A stretch of DNA of 64,000 nt from Boswellia sacra. Taxonomy: Eukaryota > Streptophyta > Magnoliopsida > Sapindales > Burseraceae. Shown piece by piece: positions 39,774-50,949 of the stretch. The notes under the pieces are model-generated. The model made no database searches and was not told the DNA's origin. It saw nothing but the letters and a program-made list of their open reading frames with translations. Made by a program: the position numbers and the translations under genes. The stretch is taken from NCBI GenBank assembly GCA_013180625.2, contig SNVD02009077.1:186001-250000 (forward strand). Reading direction: 5' to 3'. The number at the start of each line of letters is the position of its first letter. Position 1 is the stretch's first letter.

Positions 39774-40124
39774 ACTATTAGTAGTGCTGGTAGTAGACTT
39801 ATGGCTTATTTGAATTATTCTCAACTTAGTGCAAGCTTAATCATGAGCTGCAGCATAATTTAATCCAACTTCTTTAATTTTATTATGGTTCTTTATTTTA
39901 TTGTGTTGGTTTCCTTGAATGATCCAAATTATAATTATTATTTTTAGATTAGGCAGTGAGATTTTTTCTCCCTTCCTAATTGAAAAAGCATATTGTTTCT
40001 TTGTAGTTTACTCTATATATTATGAATTTATGAAAATTTTTAAAATACTTATTATATATATATATATTATGAATTTATTAAATTTTTAAAATATTTATTA
40101 TATATATTAATTTTTTAAAATACT

Positions 40125-40409
40125 TGGCGGTTAAAAACTGACAAGTATTTTTTTTTTAATTTCTAAAACTATTATACTTGGCGGTCAAAAGACCGCCAAG
40201 TATATTTTTTTTTAATTTTTTAATCTATCATACTTGGTGGTCTTTGACCGCCAAGTATGGTTAGATGCATATTTGGTACTTTGACCGACCACCAAATATT
40301 GTCAAATTGACTATATTTGGCGGTGCCATTGGTGGCGTTTTGAAGACCGCCAAATATATACATATTTGACGGTCAAAGACCGCCAAATATGGTCATTTTT
40401 CTTGTAGTG
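40125..40409. repeat. CACTA subterminal repeats
   Basis: At least eight copies of a TTTGGCGGTC / CTTGGCGGTC-type motif occur in both orientations, several forming short hairpins (GGCGGTCAAAAGACCGCC at about 40181). This is the usual arrangement of transposase-binding subterminal repeats in CACTA elements. The left end has only a few degenerate copies. Confidence 0.8.
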
Positions 40410-41405
40410 TGGGTGGATTGTTTTTGTGGAGTAAGGGTGAAACGAATGGCATGTTAGGAGTGTCTTTGTTTACTCTGTGAAATTGAAATGTGATACATTG
40501 ATTTAGAACGGATGATTATGGGTGAAATGGTAGTATAGTCCCTTTGCATGATTTTTTAGTCGGTATGTGAATGAAGGTTATAATTTGTGAAGTTGAGATT
40601 GAATTGAATACACAAAATTCTGCATCAATGAATTTTTGTGTTATAGACTAAGAATGAAAATTGGTTTAAGCATGAATACATGACATGGTGCATAAGATAT
40701 TATTGGTTAGATAATAAGTGGGCTAGGAAAACTAATTGTTGTTCAGGAGGAATTTTGAGTTGCTATTTGATATGGGATAGTTGCATATTACATATTAGGA
40801 ATCATGATAATGTGCTATTAGCCAATCCGGATATTTGAAATTTCATTACTTTTACTGCCCGATTGCTACTTTGGATAAGTTAATTTGCTAATGAAATTTC
40901 GAATATCCACAATGCTCAGGTCCACATTGCTCAGAAAATTGATAGACATCATTCACATACCATGTCTATGTTTTTAGGAAATCTGAAAGCTCACCTTGCT
41001 TGTTTGTTACGTACTTAACAGAAATTGATAAAACATGTGAAGTATCTCTAGGTTATGCTTCCTTTTGAGATCTTTATGTCATTTCATCATTTGGGTGATC
41101 TTGTTGAAATCTTAGAATTGACTTGCTTCGATCATTTGATTTACAGATTAAATTAACACATCAGTTTCACATACTCAATTTGATTTTAAAATTGAGAATT
41201 GCATTTACCAATGACAACAGAGTCTTTCTCTTTACCAGTAACCTGCATTCAATATGGATTGTTGCCATGCATTTACATATGTACATTGTTGACAAAATGC
41301 ATAAATATGGAATTGACATTAGTACTTAATGACCATATAGATCATGTATGACCATTAACAATACTAGATTGTTTGTTTCTATATGCTTTATTTGTGTGTA
41401 GGAAC

Positions 41406-42635
41406 ATGGCACCAAAGAAAAGGAAGACATCCACTGTTGAAGCATCATCCTCTGTTGTCTCTGTGTTTGACCGGCGCACCTTCAAAAGTGTCGAAACTAC
41501 AACCCGCTGTCATAATATTATACTCAATAAAAGTTACCTTAGAGAGTGCGGCATTGACACATTTCATGAGTGTTTATGGTCATTATTAGGTCAAGATACA
41601 TGGCAAACTTTCATAAGCCAACCAGAGCACGCCATTGTACCCGTGTTTCAAGAATTTTATGCGAATGCCAAAGAAAAGACCGATTACAATGTATTTGTCT
41701 GAGGAAAACAAGTTTTCTTTAGTCTCATTGTTATTAATCGATTCTATAGGCTATATGACATTGGAGAATACAAATATTCCTAGAACAAGATCAATCCCAA
41801 TTTTGATGAAATCCTAGCTTACCTCACTCCAGCGGATACCCAGTGGGGGTCTTCTCGAGCTCATCGAGGGGATGCCAATATATTTATGACATCTTTGATG
41901 TGTGTGGAGCTACGGACGTTGAATTCACTTGTTTGTGGAAAAGTGTTGTCAAACACTAATATTGTTGAGGTTTCCAAGGAACGGGCTACACTTCTCTATG
42001 CATTTAAGCGAGGAATGACGATCGATGGGGGGCAGTTGATTGCAGCCAATATCATTCATTGTATCCAGTCTCGTACCAATGGAGGCTTGTCACATCCATC
42101 ATTGATTATAGCTCTCTATCGAGCTGCTAGAGTAATGGTTGATACAGATGAGGAGCGCACACTGCCACTGCCTATTATAGATATGCACTTCCTTCAGACT
42201 CTTAAGAGAGCCCGTGTGAGGCCACCACCTGCCCAGCCGCCACAGCAGCCGAAGCCCCCACCTGCGGCTTGCACCTTGATCGCTACACAATGGATGGATA
42301 GACTCAAGTAAGAGCTTACTGCAATACGCCACGAGGTCACTCATATTAAATAGATGGTAACATACATCATAGAGACTAAGAATGCGTTCAAGTAGTTCTT
42401 CATTAGCTACGGGGTGCCTTCGAACTTATTTCCTCCTCAGCCACTCTTTGTTGAAGATGAGCGACAACTTACTGAGGGGTTTCCTCTGGAGACAACCGCC
42501 GATGAGGAGGAGGATGTTACACAGCAGGGTGATGACTATGTCTTTACTGGCACGTCGGTCGCTTACCTTGGTGCCGATCTTGGAGGTATTTTGGGTGATG
42601 ATTTAAAGGATGATCAGAACTGCACCGATTCTTGA
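41406..42635 (+). pseudogene. Env-position ORF of element A (plant transposon protein)
   Basis: The ORF starts MAPKKRKTSTVEASSS, a basic nuclear-type N-terminus. It then carries EFYANA and NVFVRGKQVFFS-like text around a stop at 41700, a proline-rich stretch (RPPPAQPPQQPKPPP) near 42220 and an acidic C-terminus ending at TGA 42633-42635. This layout fits the putative plant transposon protein family (Pfam Transposase_32), found downstream of pol in Athila-like elements; its function is unknown. Stops at 41700 and about 42309 and at least one frameshift break it. The acceptor GTGTGTAG lies five bases before the ATG and pairs with a good donor at 36335 (CAAG/GTACGT), so it was probably translated from a spliced mRNA. 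Confidence 0.6.
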
Positions 42636-42705
42636 GTTGTCAAAGAAGTTTCTATTGCATTTAGTTTCTTTTTCTTGTGTGCATATTGAGGGCATTGTGC
42701 TTCTC

Positions 42706-42716
42706 AAGTTGGGGGT
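42706..42716 (+). promoter_or_regulatory. Polypurine-like tract of element A
   Basis: AAGTTGGGGGTG is preceded by TTGAGGGCATTGTGC. The equivalent place in B1 and B2 has CATTGAGGACAATGTTTC and GGTTGGGGG (51714-51750 and 59487-59521). This paired motif after the last ORF recurs in Athila/Tat-like elements. It marks the 3' end of the coding part of element A, whose 3' LTR is not recoverable here. Confidence 0.5.
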
Positions 42717-42914
42717 GTTGTTGCCTTTCTTTTGTTTTGTGAATATTGTTTGTTTTACATATTTTGCGTGTGTAGCAACTGTTTTATCTGTTAAAAAACA
42801 AATTCTTGCTTGCACTATGATGGCCAATGATAAGATGATGATTGTTTAGCCATGATAATTCTTAGAAATTGAAAATTTTTGCATGCTATCTATGGATTTG
42901 AATCAATAGATAGT

Positions 42915-44442
42915 TGATGAACACTTAAATATACATGTTTAATAAGAGTTTAGTTCATCATATTGCATTAATAGTGTCATTAAATTCCTCAACTTAAGCA
43001 TATTTGTAGCATTTGCATCTTTGGAATTAATTTCTCTTAATTTTGGTTTTGTTACAGGTTCGGTAAAATGGGCATAACTCTCTATTTATAGATTAGAATG
43101 GTGCAATTCTTAATGTTTTGGAAAGCTGATTTAATTGTCTACAAGATTGCATTTCACAAGCATCATCAAATTCGGGCTCTTAGTGGACCAAAATTGGGCT
43201 TGAAATGAACCCATCTACAGTCTCGGCCTAGTCTGACCAGGCCTCAGTATTTGGACTGTATCTCTCAAAATACTTATCCAAATTGTGCAAATCAATATGT
43301 TCTAGAAAGCTGAGAGAAATATCTACAACTTTCATGAAGACATGTGATTAAAATTCACAACATTTCGATGTCAAAATTGATGGTCAAAGTCGGTGCCTAA
43401 TGATCCCAATTGTCAAAGATATTTACAACTAATATTTGACATTTATGCACTTGTAATTTGACAAGTTTGCCCCTGGATGTATCTATAAATAGAGGTGCCT
43501 TGTGACCCATTATGGCATCTTGGCCTTGGCTGGAACATTTTGGCTTTGGCTAGGATCTTGTATTGTGTTTTGTGTGTTTATGTTATTAATGAATTTCCTT
43601 TTTCTTGCATTTTATTTTCTTTCTATTATAATGTTCTTCTAATTTCTCTTTTGCTAATGTGAAAGGGTGAAACCCTTGATATGAGAATAAGGATTCTCTA
43701 ACCCTTAATATGTGCTAAATAATCTTAATCTTATAATGTTTATTCAATATGATTTATATTTAATTTCTTAATCAATCTTGACACCACTCGTAAAGTGGAG
43801 GTCTTGATCCATTGTTGACAATCCTTGGCACATCAAATGCTTGGATCCTTTCTAGATGATGTATGGTTCTTCCTTACCAACACGAATCTAGTTAGGAACC
43901 TTGATTTGTTGTAGACATATGATGATTGGCACATTGGATGCTTGAACCCATTTACAAGAAGTGGTATAAATATTGGTAATGAAACAAATATAATTCATAT
44001 ACTAAAATGGGTTAATTATCCTTATTTGAAATATCAAGGGCGGATCCCCTAACCTTAGCCTTCATTGTTATTGTTTTAATTCCTCTTGTATTCTAATTAT
44101 TCTATTGTGTATGAACTTTTTATTTTATTTACTATGGTAGGTTCTACCACCTTATGAAATTGTTCTTTAATTTACTATGGTTGGTTATACCACCTATCTC
44201 CATGGATGGTTTTACCTCCTCTTGCTTTTTGTTTTATATTTGAATGGTCGGTAATACCACCTACCATCTTACATACTTATTGATATTCTCTTGTTATTTC
44301 TTTGAACCATCCATATCACATTTGCTTATCTTATAATTTGTAACGCTTAAATTCCCTTCCTTGTGGATCGACCCCGGTCTTACCGGGTTTATTACTTCGA
44401 CACTCCTATACTTGGGAGTCAATTCCTTTTTCGGATGTGTCA
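42915..44442 (+). repeat. LTR1 of Gypsy family B
   Basis: This 1528-bp LTR begins TGATGAACACTTAAAT and ends GGATGTGTCA. TATAAATAG is at 43484-43492. A run of imperfect ATGGTNGGTTNTACCACC repeats lies at about 44140-44270; it is missing from LTR2 and largely retained in LTR3. Confidence 0.9.
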
Positions 44443-44448
44443 AGTTTT

Positions 44449-44466
44449 TGGCGCCGTTGCCGGGGA
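44449..44466 (+). promoter_or_regulatory. Primer binding site of element B1
   Basis: TGGCGCCGTTGCCGGGGA starts seven bases after LTR1. It is the standard Athila/Tat-type primer site, usually attributed to tRNA-Asp. The B2 copy has no counterpart. Confidence 0.85.
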
Positions 44467-44581
44467 AGGTAAAAATTGGCGTGCAAAATTGTAAGTGTTC
44501 TCTTTTCTCATCTTAGATCTAAATTTTTATTTTTGTGTTTTCATCTTTTGCTCTCTTTTCTTCTTCCTTTCTTGCATGAAA

Positions 44582-46315
44582 ATTTGGTCACGAACATCTA
44601 GTGGTAGACTTGTTAGAAAAACATCATCTTCCTTAGAAAACATGGCCGACAATCATGTGGAAATATTCACGGATGAAGGGGACAACCGTTCGCAACAAAA
44701 TGATCAAAACCAACGAAGAACCCTCAGAGACTACATGAATCCGGTAAGGACTATTGCACCATCTTGTGTAGTTTCTCCTCCAGATTCAATCCATTTCAAT
44801 TTCAAACCAAGTTTTGTTCGACTTCTACCCACTTTTCATGGCCTTGACAGAGAGAACCCATATTCGCACTTGAAACTCTTTGAAGAGGTATGTAGCTCCT
44901 ACACTGACCCAAATTGTAGCATAAACACCATTAGATTAAAGCTTTTTCCTTTTTCTTTAAAAGATAAAGCTAGAATATGGCTACAAAATTTGAGGTCGAA
45001 TTCCATCAGTTCATGGGATGAGATGAAACAACAATTTTTGAAAAATTTTTTTCCTACCCCTAGAACAAATTCTCTTAAAAGACAAATTTCTGATTTCTCT
45101 CAAAAACAATGGGAAACCCTTTACCAATGTTGGGATAGGTATAAGGAACTACTTAATACCTGTCCTCACCATGGGTTTGAAACTTGGAGAATAGTTGTAC
45201 ACTTCTATGAAGGGTTAACACCTCAAGATAGGCAACTAGTAGAATTAATGTGTAATGGAGAATTTAAGAGACAGCCCTGAGGAAGCACTTGACTTCCTAG
45301 ATTCCTTGGCAGAAAAGGCACAAAATTGGGACACTGCTGGCACCTAGGAGGTACCAAGCAAGGCCCAAACCTCGACATCCAATAGAGGTATTTACAACCT
45401 TAGGGAAGACCCTGACCTTCAAGCCAAATATGCATCCCTAGCTAGAAAAGTCGAGGCTTTAGAAATGAAAAAGAGTGGTCAATTGAATTCTATTTAAGAA
45501 AATGTCTGTAACATTTGTGATGACAATGACCATTCTACTGATGATTGCCCAACTTTGCCTGCCTTTAGGGAATGTCTCCATGAAGAAGCCAATGCCTTGA
45601 ACACTTTCAAAAGGCCAAATCACAATCCATATTCACAAACCTACAATCCTGGTTGGAGAAATCATCCAAATTTTAGTTGGAAAAATGACAATCATGCACA
45701 ATCTTCACAAGTCCCTTTTCAAACACAACAAAATTTTCAAAATTCTCATGATCATGCATATGCTCCTCCTCCTAGGAATGACCTTGAAGAAACATTGCAT
45801 TCATTCATTATAAAGCAAGAGACTTTCAATAGTCAAACTGCTCAAACATTAGCAAATTTGTCAGAAACTCTTGCAAAATTTGCATCTACATTTAGCATCC
45901 AAGAGAAGGGAAAATTTTCTTCTCAAACATTGCAAAACCCCAAAGATCAATCTAACTCAAATGCAGGGAGTTCAAATAACCATTATTTTGACCAAGCCAA
46001 GTCAGTCATGACCCCTCGCAATGGTAAGGTTGTTGAAAAACATATTCCTAACCATTGTGAGAAAGAAGAAGAATCGATCTCTAAAGGGCAGGAAAAGGTT
46101 GCCAAACCAACACCTAGCGAAGAGGAAACCAAATCCTCATCTGTGCCTCCATTTCCTCAAGCATTAGCTACACAAAAGAAGCCAACTCACAATTCTGAAT
46201 TCTTTGAAATTTTCAAACAGGTAAAGGTCAACATTCCCTTGCTTGATGTGATCAAACAGTACCCTTCTTACCCAAAATTTTTTGAAAGACTTGTTCACTG
46301 TGAAAAGAACTGAAT
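44582..46315 (+). pseudogene. Element B1 gag
   Basis: The gag frame from about 44582 (or Met at 44642, MADNHVEIFTDEG) has the retrotransposon gag domain: [35 protein letters not shown] and QWETLYQCWDRYKELL. A frameshift near 45262 ends it at TGA 45278-45280. The true frame continues with stops at about 45345 and 45495 to a CCHC knuckle CNICDDNDHSTDDC (about 45511-45552) and NPYSQTYNPGWRNHPNFSW, and stays open to 46313. The product would be the capsid/nucleocapsid protein; this copy needs at least three repairs. Confidence 0.85.
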
Positions 46316-49300
46316 GTGAAAAAGAAGGCCTTTCTAGCTGGCAAGTAAGTTCTGATTCTTTAAAATAATAATACAGTGAAGGTAGATCCAGGTTGATCCC
46401 TACAATTTCTGTGTTAGTGGAGACCATAAAAATGGAACAAGCTTTATCTGTGTGTCTTGTGCGAGGTGAAATTTGCTTTCCATACTCGGATTTTTTTCAA
46501 AAACTCAAATCTAGGTGGTTAAGTGTCACCGACTTCTGTAAAACTCTTTTGGGGCTTGCTGATAAGATCAATTAAAGTACAAGGAGGGAGTAGTAGAAGA
46601 TGTATTATTCAGTCGATAATTCATTTACCCAGTGGATTTTATCATCTTGGACACACAACCAGTGGAAGTAAGCAATTCAATTCCTGTTATTTTAGGGCGT
46701 CCATTTCTAGCTACTTCTAATGCTTTGATTAATTGCAGGAATGGAGTCATTAAGCTATCCTTTGGGAACATGACATTAGAACTTAATGTTTTTAATATGT
46801 GCAAACAACCAAATGAAGAAGAAGATGAAATTGACGAAGCCAATGTAATTGAATCTATTGTAGAAGATCACATCCAAAAAGGAAGTTCTTCTGACCCTTT
46901 GGAAACTTATCTAGTGAATCCATTAGAATCAAGTATGGAACTAGAGTCTGATCTTTCTAATATATGTTCTTTATTGGATTGTGCACAGGTGACGGAAAAA
47001 GGCTCAAAATCAAGATTTGAAGAATTGGGGTAAATGAATGAAAGCAAGGAAGAGGAAGCTCCCAAGTTAGAATTGAAGCCCTTACCTGAAGGACTGAAAT
47101 ATGCATATCTTGGGAAGAATCAGACATATCCGGTGGTAATTTCTTCATCTCTCACATGCGAGCAACAAGGTAAGTTGATAGAAGTGCTTAAAAGGCATAA
47201 AAATGCAATCGGGTGGACTTTAAAAGATATAAAAGGCATTAACCCTTTAATTTGCACACATCGAATACATTTAGAGAAAAATGCCAAAACATCCCAACAA
47301 CCTCAAAGAAGATTAAATCCACATATGAAAGAGGTCATTAGGGCTGAAGTTCTCAAACTACTTGATGTGGGAATTATCTATCATATTTCTGATAGTAAGT
47401 GGGTAAGCCCTACACAAGTAGTACCTAAAAAATCTGGCATTACAGTAGTTAAAAATGAAAAAGGGGAATCATTGCCAACTTGTGCCTCATCTAGTTAGAG
47501 GATGTGCATTGATTATAGAAAATTAAATGCTGTCACTAGAAAAGACCATTTTCCCTTACTTTTTCTTGACCAAATTCTTGAAAGAGTAGCAGGAAACCCC
47601 TACTACTGCTTTCTTGATGGATACTCAGCCTACTATCAAATCCCCATTGCACTTGAAGACCAAGAAAAGACCACATTCACGTGCCCCTTTGGCACTTTTG
47701 CATTTAGGAGAATGCCTTTTGGACTTTGTAATGCCCAGCCACTTTTCAAAGATGCATGTTAAGCATTTTCAGTGACATGGTTGAGCATTGTTTAGAAGTT
47801 TTCATGGATGATTTAACTGTCTTTGGAAACTCTTTTGATAATTGTCTTGAAAATTTAGAAAAAGTCCTAAAAAGGTGTGTGGAAAAAGGTCTTATTTTGA
47901 ATTGGGAAAAATACCATTATATGGTCACTTCGGGAATTGTCTTAGGTCATGTGGTGTCTTCTAAGGGAATTGAAGTGGACAAAGCAAAAGTGGAATTAAT
48001 TTCCCATTTGCCTCCACCAAAAACAGTAAAAGAGGTTCGTTCATTCTTAGGGCATGCTGGATTTTATAGGAGGTTCATAAGAAATTTTAGTGCTATATCT
48101 TAACCTCTTTGTAACCTCTTAATAAAAGACACTTCTTTTGAATGGACTCAAGAATGTCAAAATGCCTTTGATAAATTAATTGGACTTTTAACAACTGCTC
48201 CAACTATGCAATCTCCTGATTGGTCCTTGCCTTTTGAATTGATGTGTGATGCAAGTGACTATGCCGTTGGTGCTATCTTTGGATAAAGAAAAGAAGGTAA
48301 GCCTTACGTAATATACTATGCAAGTAGGACTTTAAATGATGCACAAATGAATTACACAACAACTGAAAAAGAACTACTTGCAGTAGTATTTGCATTGGAC
48401 AAATTTCGATCCTATTTAATTGGTTCTCTAACAATTGTTTACACTGACCATGCAGTTGTGAGATAATTAATGTCTAAACAGGATGCAAAACCTAGATTGA
48501 TACGGTGGATCTTATTGCTCCAAGAATTCAACATCACAATAAAGGATAAGAAAGGAGCCGAAAATGTCGTTGCTGATCATCTTTCAAGACTAACGACAGA
48601 GACATTAATTGAAACTTCACCTATCAATGATTCCTTTCCTGATGAATTTTTATTTTCTGTTGCTACTGTACCTTGGTTTGCTAACATTGTAAATTTTCTT
48701 GCGACAGGGAAAATGCCACCTCATTGGAATGCTCAAGACAAAAGAAACTTTTTAACCGAGGTGAAAAATTTTTACTGGGATGACCCATATCTGTTCAAAT
48801 ATTGTCCAGACCAAATAATGAGAAGATGCATACCCGACAATGAGGTAAGTAGTGTCATTAACTTTTGTCATTCTGAAGCATGTGGAGGACATTTTTCATC
48901 TAGAAAAACAGCTGCTAAGATCTTACAATGTGGATTTTATTGCCCACCTTATTTAAAGATGCACATGCATTTTGCAAAACGTGTGAAAATTGTCAAAAAT
49001 TGGGATCTATTTCAAAAAGAAACATGATGCCGTTGAATCCCATTCTTGTCGTTGAAATCTTTGACTGTTGGGTATTGATTTTATGGGACCCTTTCCACCG
49101 TCATTTGGTTTTGTGTACATCCTTGTTGCAGTAGACTATGTTTCAAAATGGGTCGAGGCAATTCCATGTCGAAACAATGATCACAAAACAGTTGTCAAAT
49201 TCTTGAAGGAGAATATCTGGAGTAGATTTGGAATTCCTCGAGCCATTATTAGTGATGGGGGTACACATTTTTGTAACAAACCATTTGAAACTTTAATGAA

Positions 49301-49955
49301 GAAATATGGAATAACCCATAAAATGTCTACACCTTATCACCCACAAACAAGTGGACAAGTTGAATTAGCTAATAGGGAGATAAAACAGATCTTACAAAAA
49401 ACGGTTAACCCAAATCGTAAAGACTGGTCTTTAAGACTTAATGATGCACTTTGGACTTACCGAACTGCTTTCAAAACATCATTGGGAATGTCTCCTTATA
49501 GATTAGTTTATAGAAAACCTTGTCACTTGCCTATGGAAATTGAGCATAAAGCTTATTGGGCCATTAAAACATTTAACACAAACTTGAATGATGCTTGCAA
49601 GTTACGTAAACTCTAACTGAGTGAACTTGAAGAAATCAGGAATGAGGCTTATGAAAATTCTAAAATCTCCAAAGAAAAAATGAAGGTTTTTCATGACAAA
49701 TCCATTGTTAGAAAATCTTTTGAACCTTCACAAAAAGTTCTTTTGTATGATTCAAGATTGCATTTGTTTCCTGGTAAACTTCGGTCTCGTTGGATTGGGC
49801 CTTTCATTGTTAAAAATGTTTTCCTTCATGGAGCAGTTGAAATCGAGAACCCAAAAAATGGTAATATGTTTAAAGTTAATGGACAACGGTTAAAACCATT
49901 CTTTAAAAATTTTGACCAAAATGAAGAGTCCATTGCTTTAGTCGATCCTTTTTAA
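46316..49955 (+). pseudogene. Element B1 pol
   Basis: The protease region is badly damaged: the DLGAS active site expected at about 46440 is scrambled, while VILGRPFLATSNALI (46700) survives. Reverse transcriptase runs from about 47034 (LNPHMKEVIRAEVLKLLDVG; YRKLNAV; FRRMPFGLCNAQ; FMDD near 47800). RNase H has CDASDYAVGA and YYASRTLNDAQMNYTTTEKE. Integrase has an HHCC-type start (H-SEACGGHFS), [18 protein letters not shown] and [18 protein letters not shown]. Lesions seen: TAG 47496, a shift near 47745, TAA 48101, 48284 and 48464, two shifts between 48946 and 49068, and TAA 49614. The final segment 49680-49955 ([20 protein letters not shown]) is the usual integrase C-terminus. Confidence 0.88.
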
Positions 49956-50079
49956 GGATTGATATTTCCCGGTCAAGTGGCGGATACGGTACTCCGTGAC
50001 TTTTAAAGTCGGTTTTTCAATTCCCTAAAAACTGTTGCTCACCTTGCATTCATTTTTCTTTCTTTTCTTGCATTTTCAT

Positions 50080-50628
50080 ATGGACACCATTCTCTCAAAT
50101 CTACACAAACATTTTCCCTCTCTTCCTCCAAATGATTTGCTTAAAATTTACAAAGCTCGCGCAGAAAGAGTAAGGATGTTGATGCGTAAGGGTATGCCTG
50201 TCGAAGTAAGATGGTTAAATGAAGCCAAGGTTCGATTTTCTTATGAATTTTCAGATAATCTTGTTTCTCACATTCCAGGTATGGGAAAAAGCTCTTATGA
50301 CAAAAAGCGAAGAGCGAAAAGGTTACAAGTTTGTCCCAAATGTGCAAGATGGACTTGTAACCAGCGTTGCCGCTCCTTGGGATATTTGTCTAATAATCGA
50401 GAGGATAAAATACAGTTCATCAAGAATGGACTGAGTAAGGAGTCTTTGGATGATATCGGAGTGACTCTTGAGACGCATTCTTGTGGACTAGTACAGCGTG
50501 AAATTTTTAACTTATGGACACAATTCCGAGATGAGCAGGAACGCTATAGCTTTGTGAATCTGACTCAAAACGACCCTGTTTGCCAGTTTATAAGAAAACT
50601 GGATGGGAAGCATATCCCCAACTCATAG
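50080..50628 (+). CDS. Basic Cys-knuckle protein, viral NABP-like accessory ORF
   Basis: This intact 182-codon frame starts 125 bp after pol. I choose ATG 50080 (MDTILSNLHKHFPSLPP) over the upstream in-frame ATG at 50035 because the B2 copy keeps this ATG at 57843. Residues 21-50 are rich in R/K (KIYKARAERVRMLMRKGMP). Residues 70-85, GKSSYDKKRRAKRLQVC, form a strong basic, nuclear-localisation-like stretch running into C85-x2-C88-x4-C93-x3-C97, a likely zinc knuckle, then EDKIQFIKNG. A basic run abutting a Cys cluster and followed by such a tail resembles the nucleic-acid-binding and silencing-suppressor proteins (NABP families) of plant flexiviruses. That is a pattern-level resemblance, not a search result. 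No standard Gypsy gene looks like this. A role in RNA binding or silencing defence is inference. Confidence 0.6.
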   Translation: MDTILSNLHKHFPSLPPNDLLKIYKARAERVRMLMRKGMPVEVRWLNEAKVRFSYEFSDNLVSHIPGMGKSSYDKKRRAKRLQVCPKCARWTCNQRCRSLGYLSNNREDKIQFIKNGLSKESLDDIGVTLETHSCGLVQREIFNLWTQFRDEQERYSFVNLTQNDPVCQFIRKLDGKHIPNS

Positions 50629-50869
50629 AAGGTGTTTAAGCCGTTTTTGGACGTAAAACCAGAGGAAGATGTGAGCCACAGTCACAACTACCTGTACATA
50701 TGCATGCGTGCCATCATTTTTTAATTTTAATGCCTCATAGCTGTCATTTTTGAATTTTTATCTTTTGTTTGACTTATGGTGTCTCATTTCATCATCTTTT
50801 TTTTTTGAGTTTTTATGCATTATTGTCAACTTTTTCAACAAACAACCGAGCTACCTATATAGATGTAAT

Positions 50870-50949
50870 CATTAGCATAACTTTTTGCACTCCATAAATA
50901 CCACATCTCGTGTTCTCTTCTTCACACATAGTTAGAGAGTTGCATAAAC
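50870..50949 (+). promoter_or_regulatory. Possible internal promoter before LOG gene
   Basis: CTATATAGATG (about 50857-50867) and CCATAAATACC (50893-50903) lie 40-90 bp before the LOG start. B2 has CTATATAAATG and CCATAAATATG at the same places (about 58624 and 58662). Two TATA-like sites followed by a CT-rich stretch (TCTCTTCTTCACACA) fit a plant core promoter, which would let the gene be expressed separately from the LTR transcript. The preservation could simply reflect shared ancestry. Confidence 0.35.

Larger units (their letters stand above)
36437..40409. mobile_element. CACTA transposon carrying host gene fragments
   Basis: The 3973-bp element starts CACTACAAGAATTTTTTG and ends TTTTTCTTGTAGTG, the inverted CACTACAAGAA termini of the En/Spm superfamily. 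A perfect 3-bp TSD, TGG, lies at 36434-36436 and 40410-40412. Subterminal repeats are dense near the right end. No transposase sequence is seen, so it depends on another element. The interior contains a promoter-like exon (37178-37485), TOPLESS exons (38483-38865) and arginyl-tRNA synthetase exons (39062-39773), all on the plus strand with introns. It sits in the presumed intron of Gypsy element A and is therefore younger than A. Confidence 0.9.
28500..42914 (+). mobile_element. Gypsy element A (Athila/Tat-like), decayed
   Basis: Remains of a long Ty3/Gypsy element. In order: LTR-like promoter region with TATA (29011), primer site (29900), gag, protease, reverse transcriptase, RNase H, integrase (to about 35230), a repeat-rich spacer, a probable intron, a plant-transposon-protein ORF (41406-42635) and a polypurine-like tract (42706-42716). 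The 5' boundary is not determined because no second LTR is available for comparison: the 3' side is cut at 42914 by Gypsy element B1. A CACTA element is inserted at 36437-40409. Without the CACTA insertion the visible length is about 10.4 kb. It is extensively broken. Confidence 0.7.

Noticed and set aside
40125..40409. Regular GGCGGTC repeats resembling a CRISPR array
   Set aside because: Spacing is irregular, units occur in both orientations, and they sit at a CACTA end in plant DNA; they are subterminal repeats.
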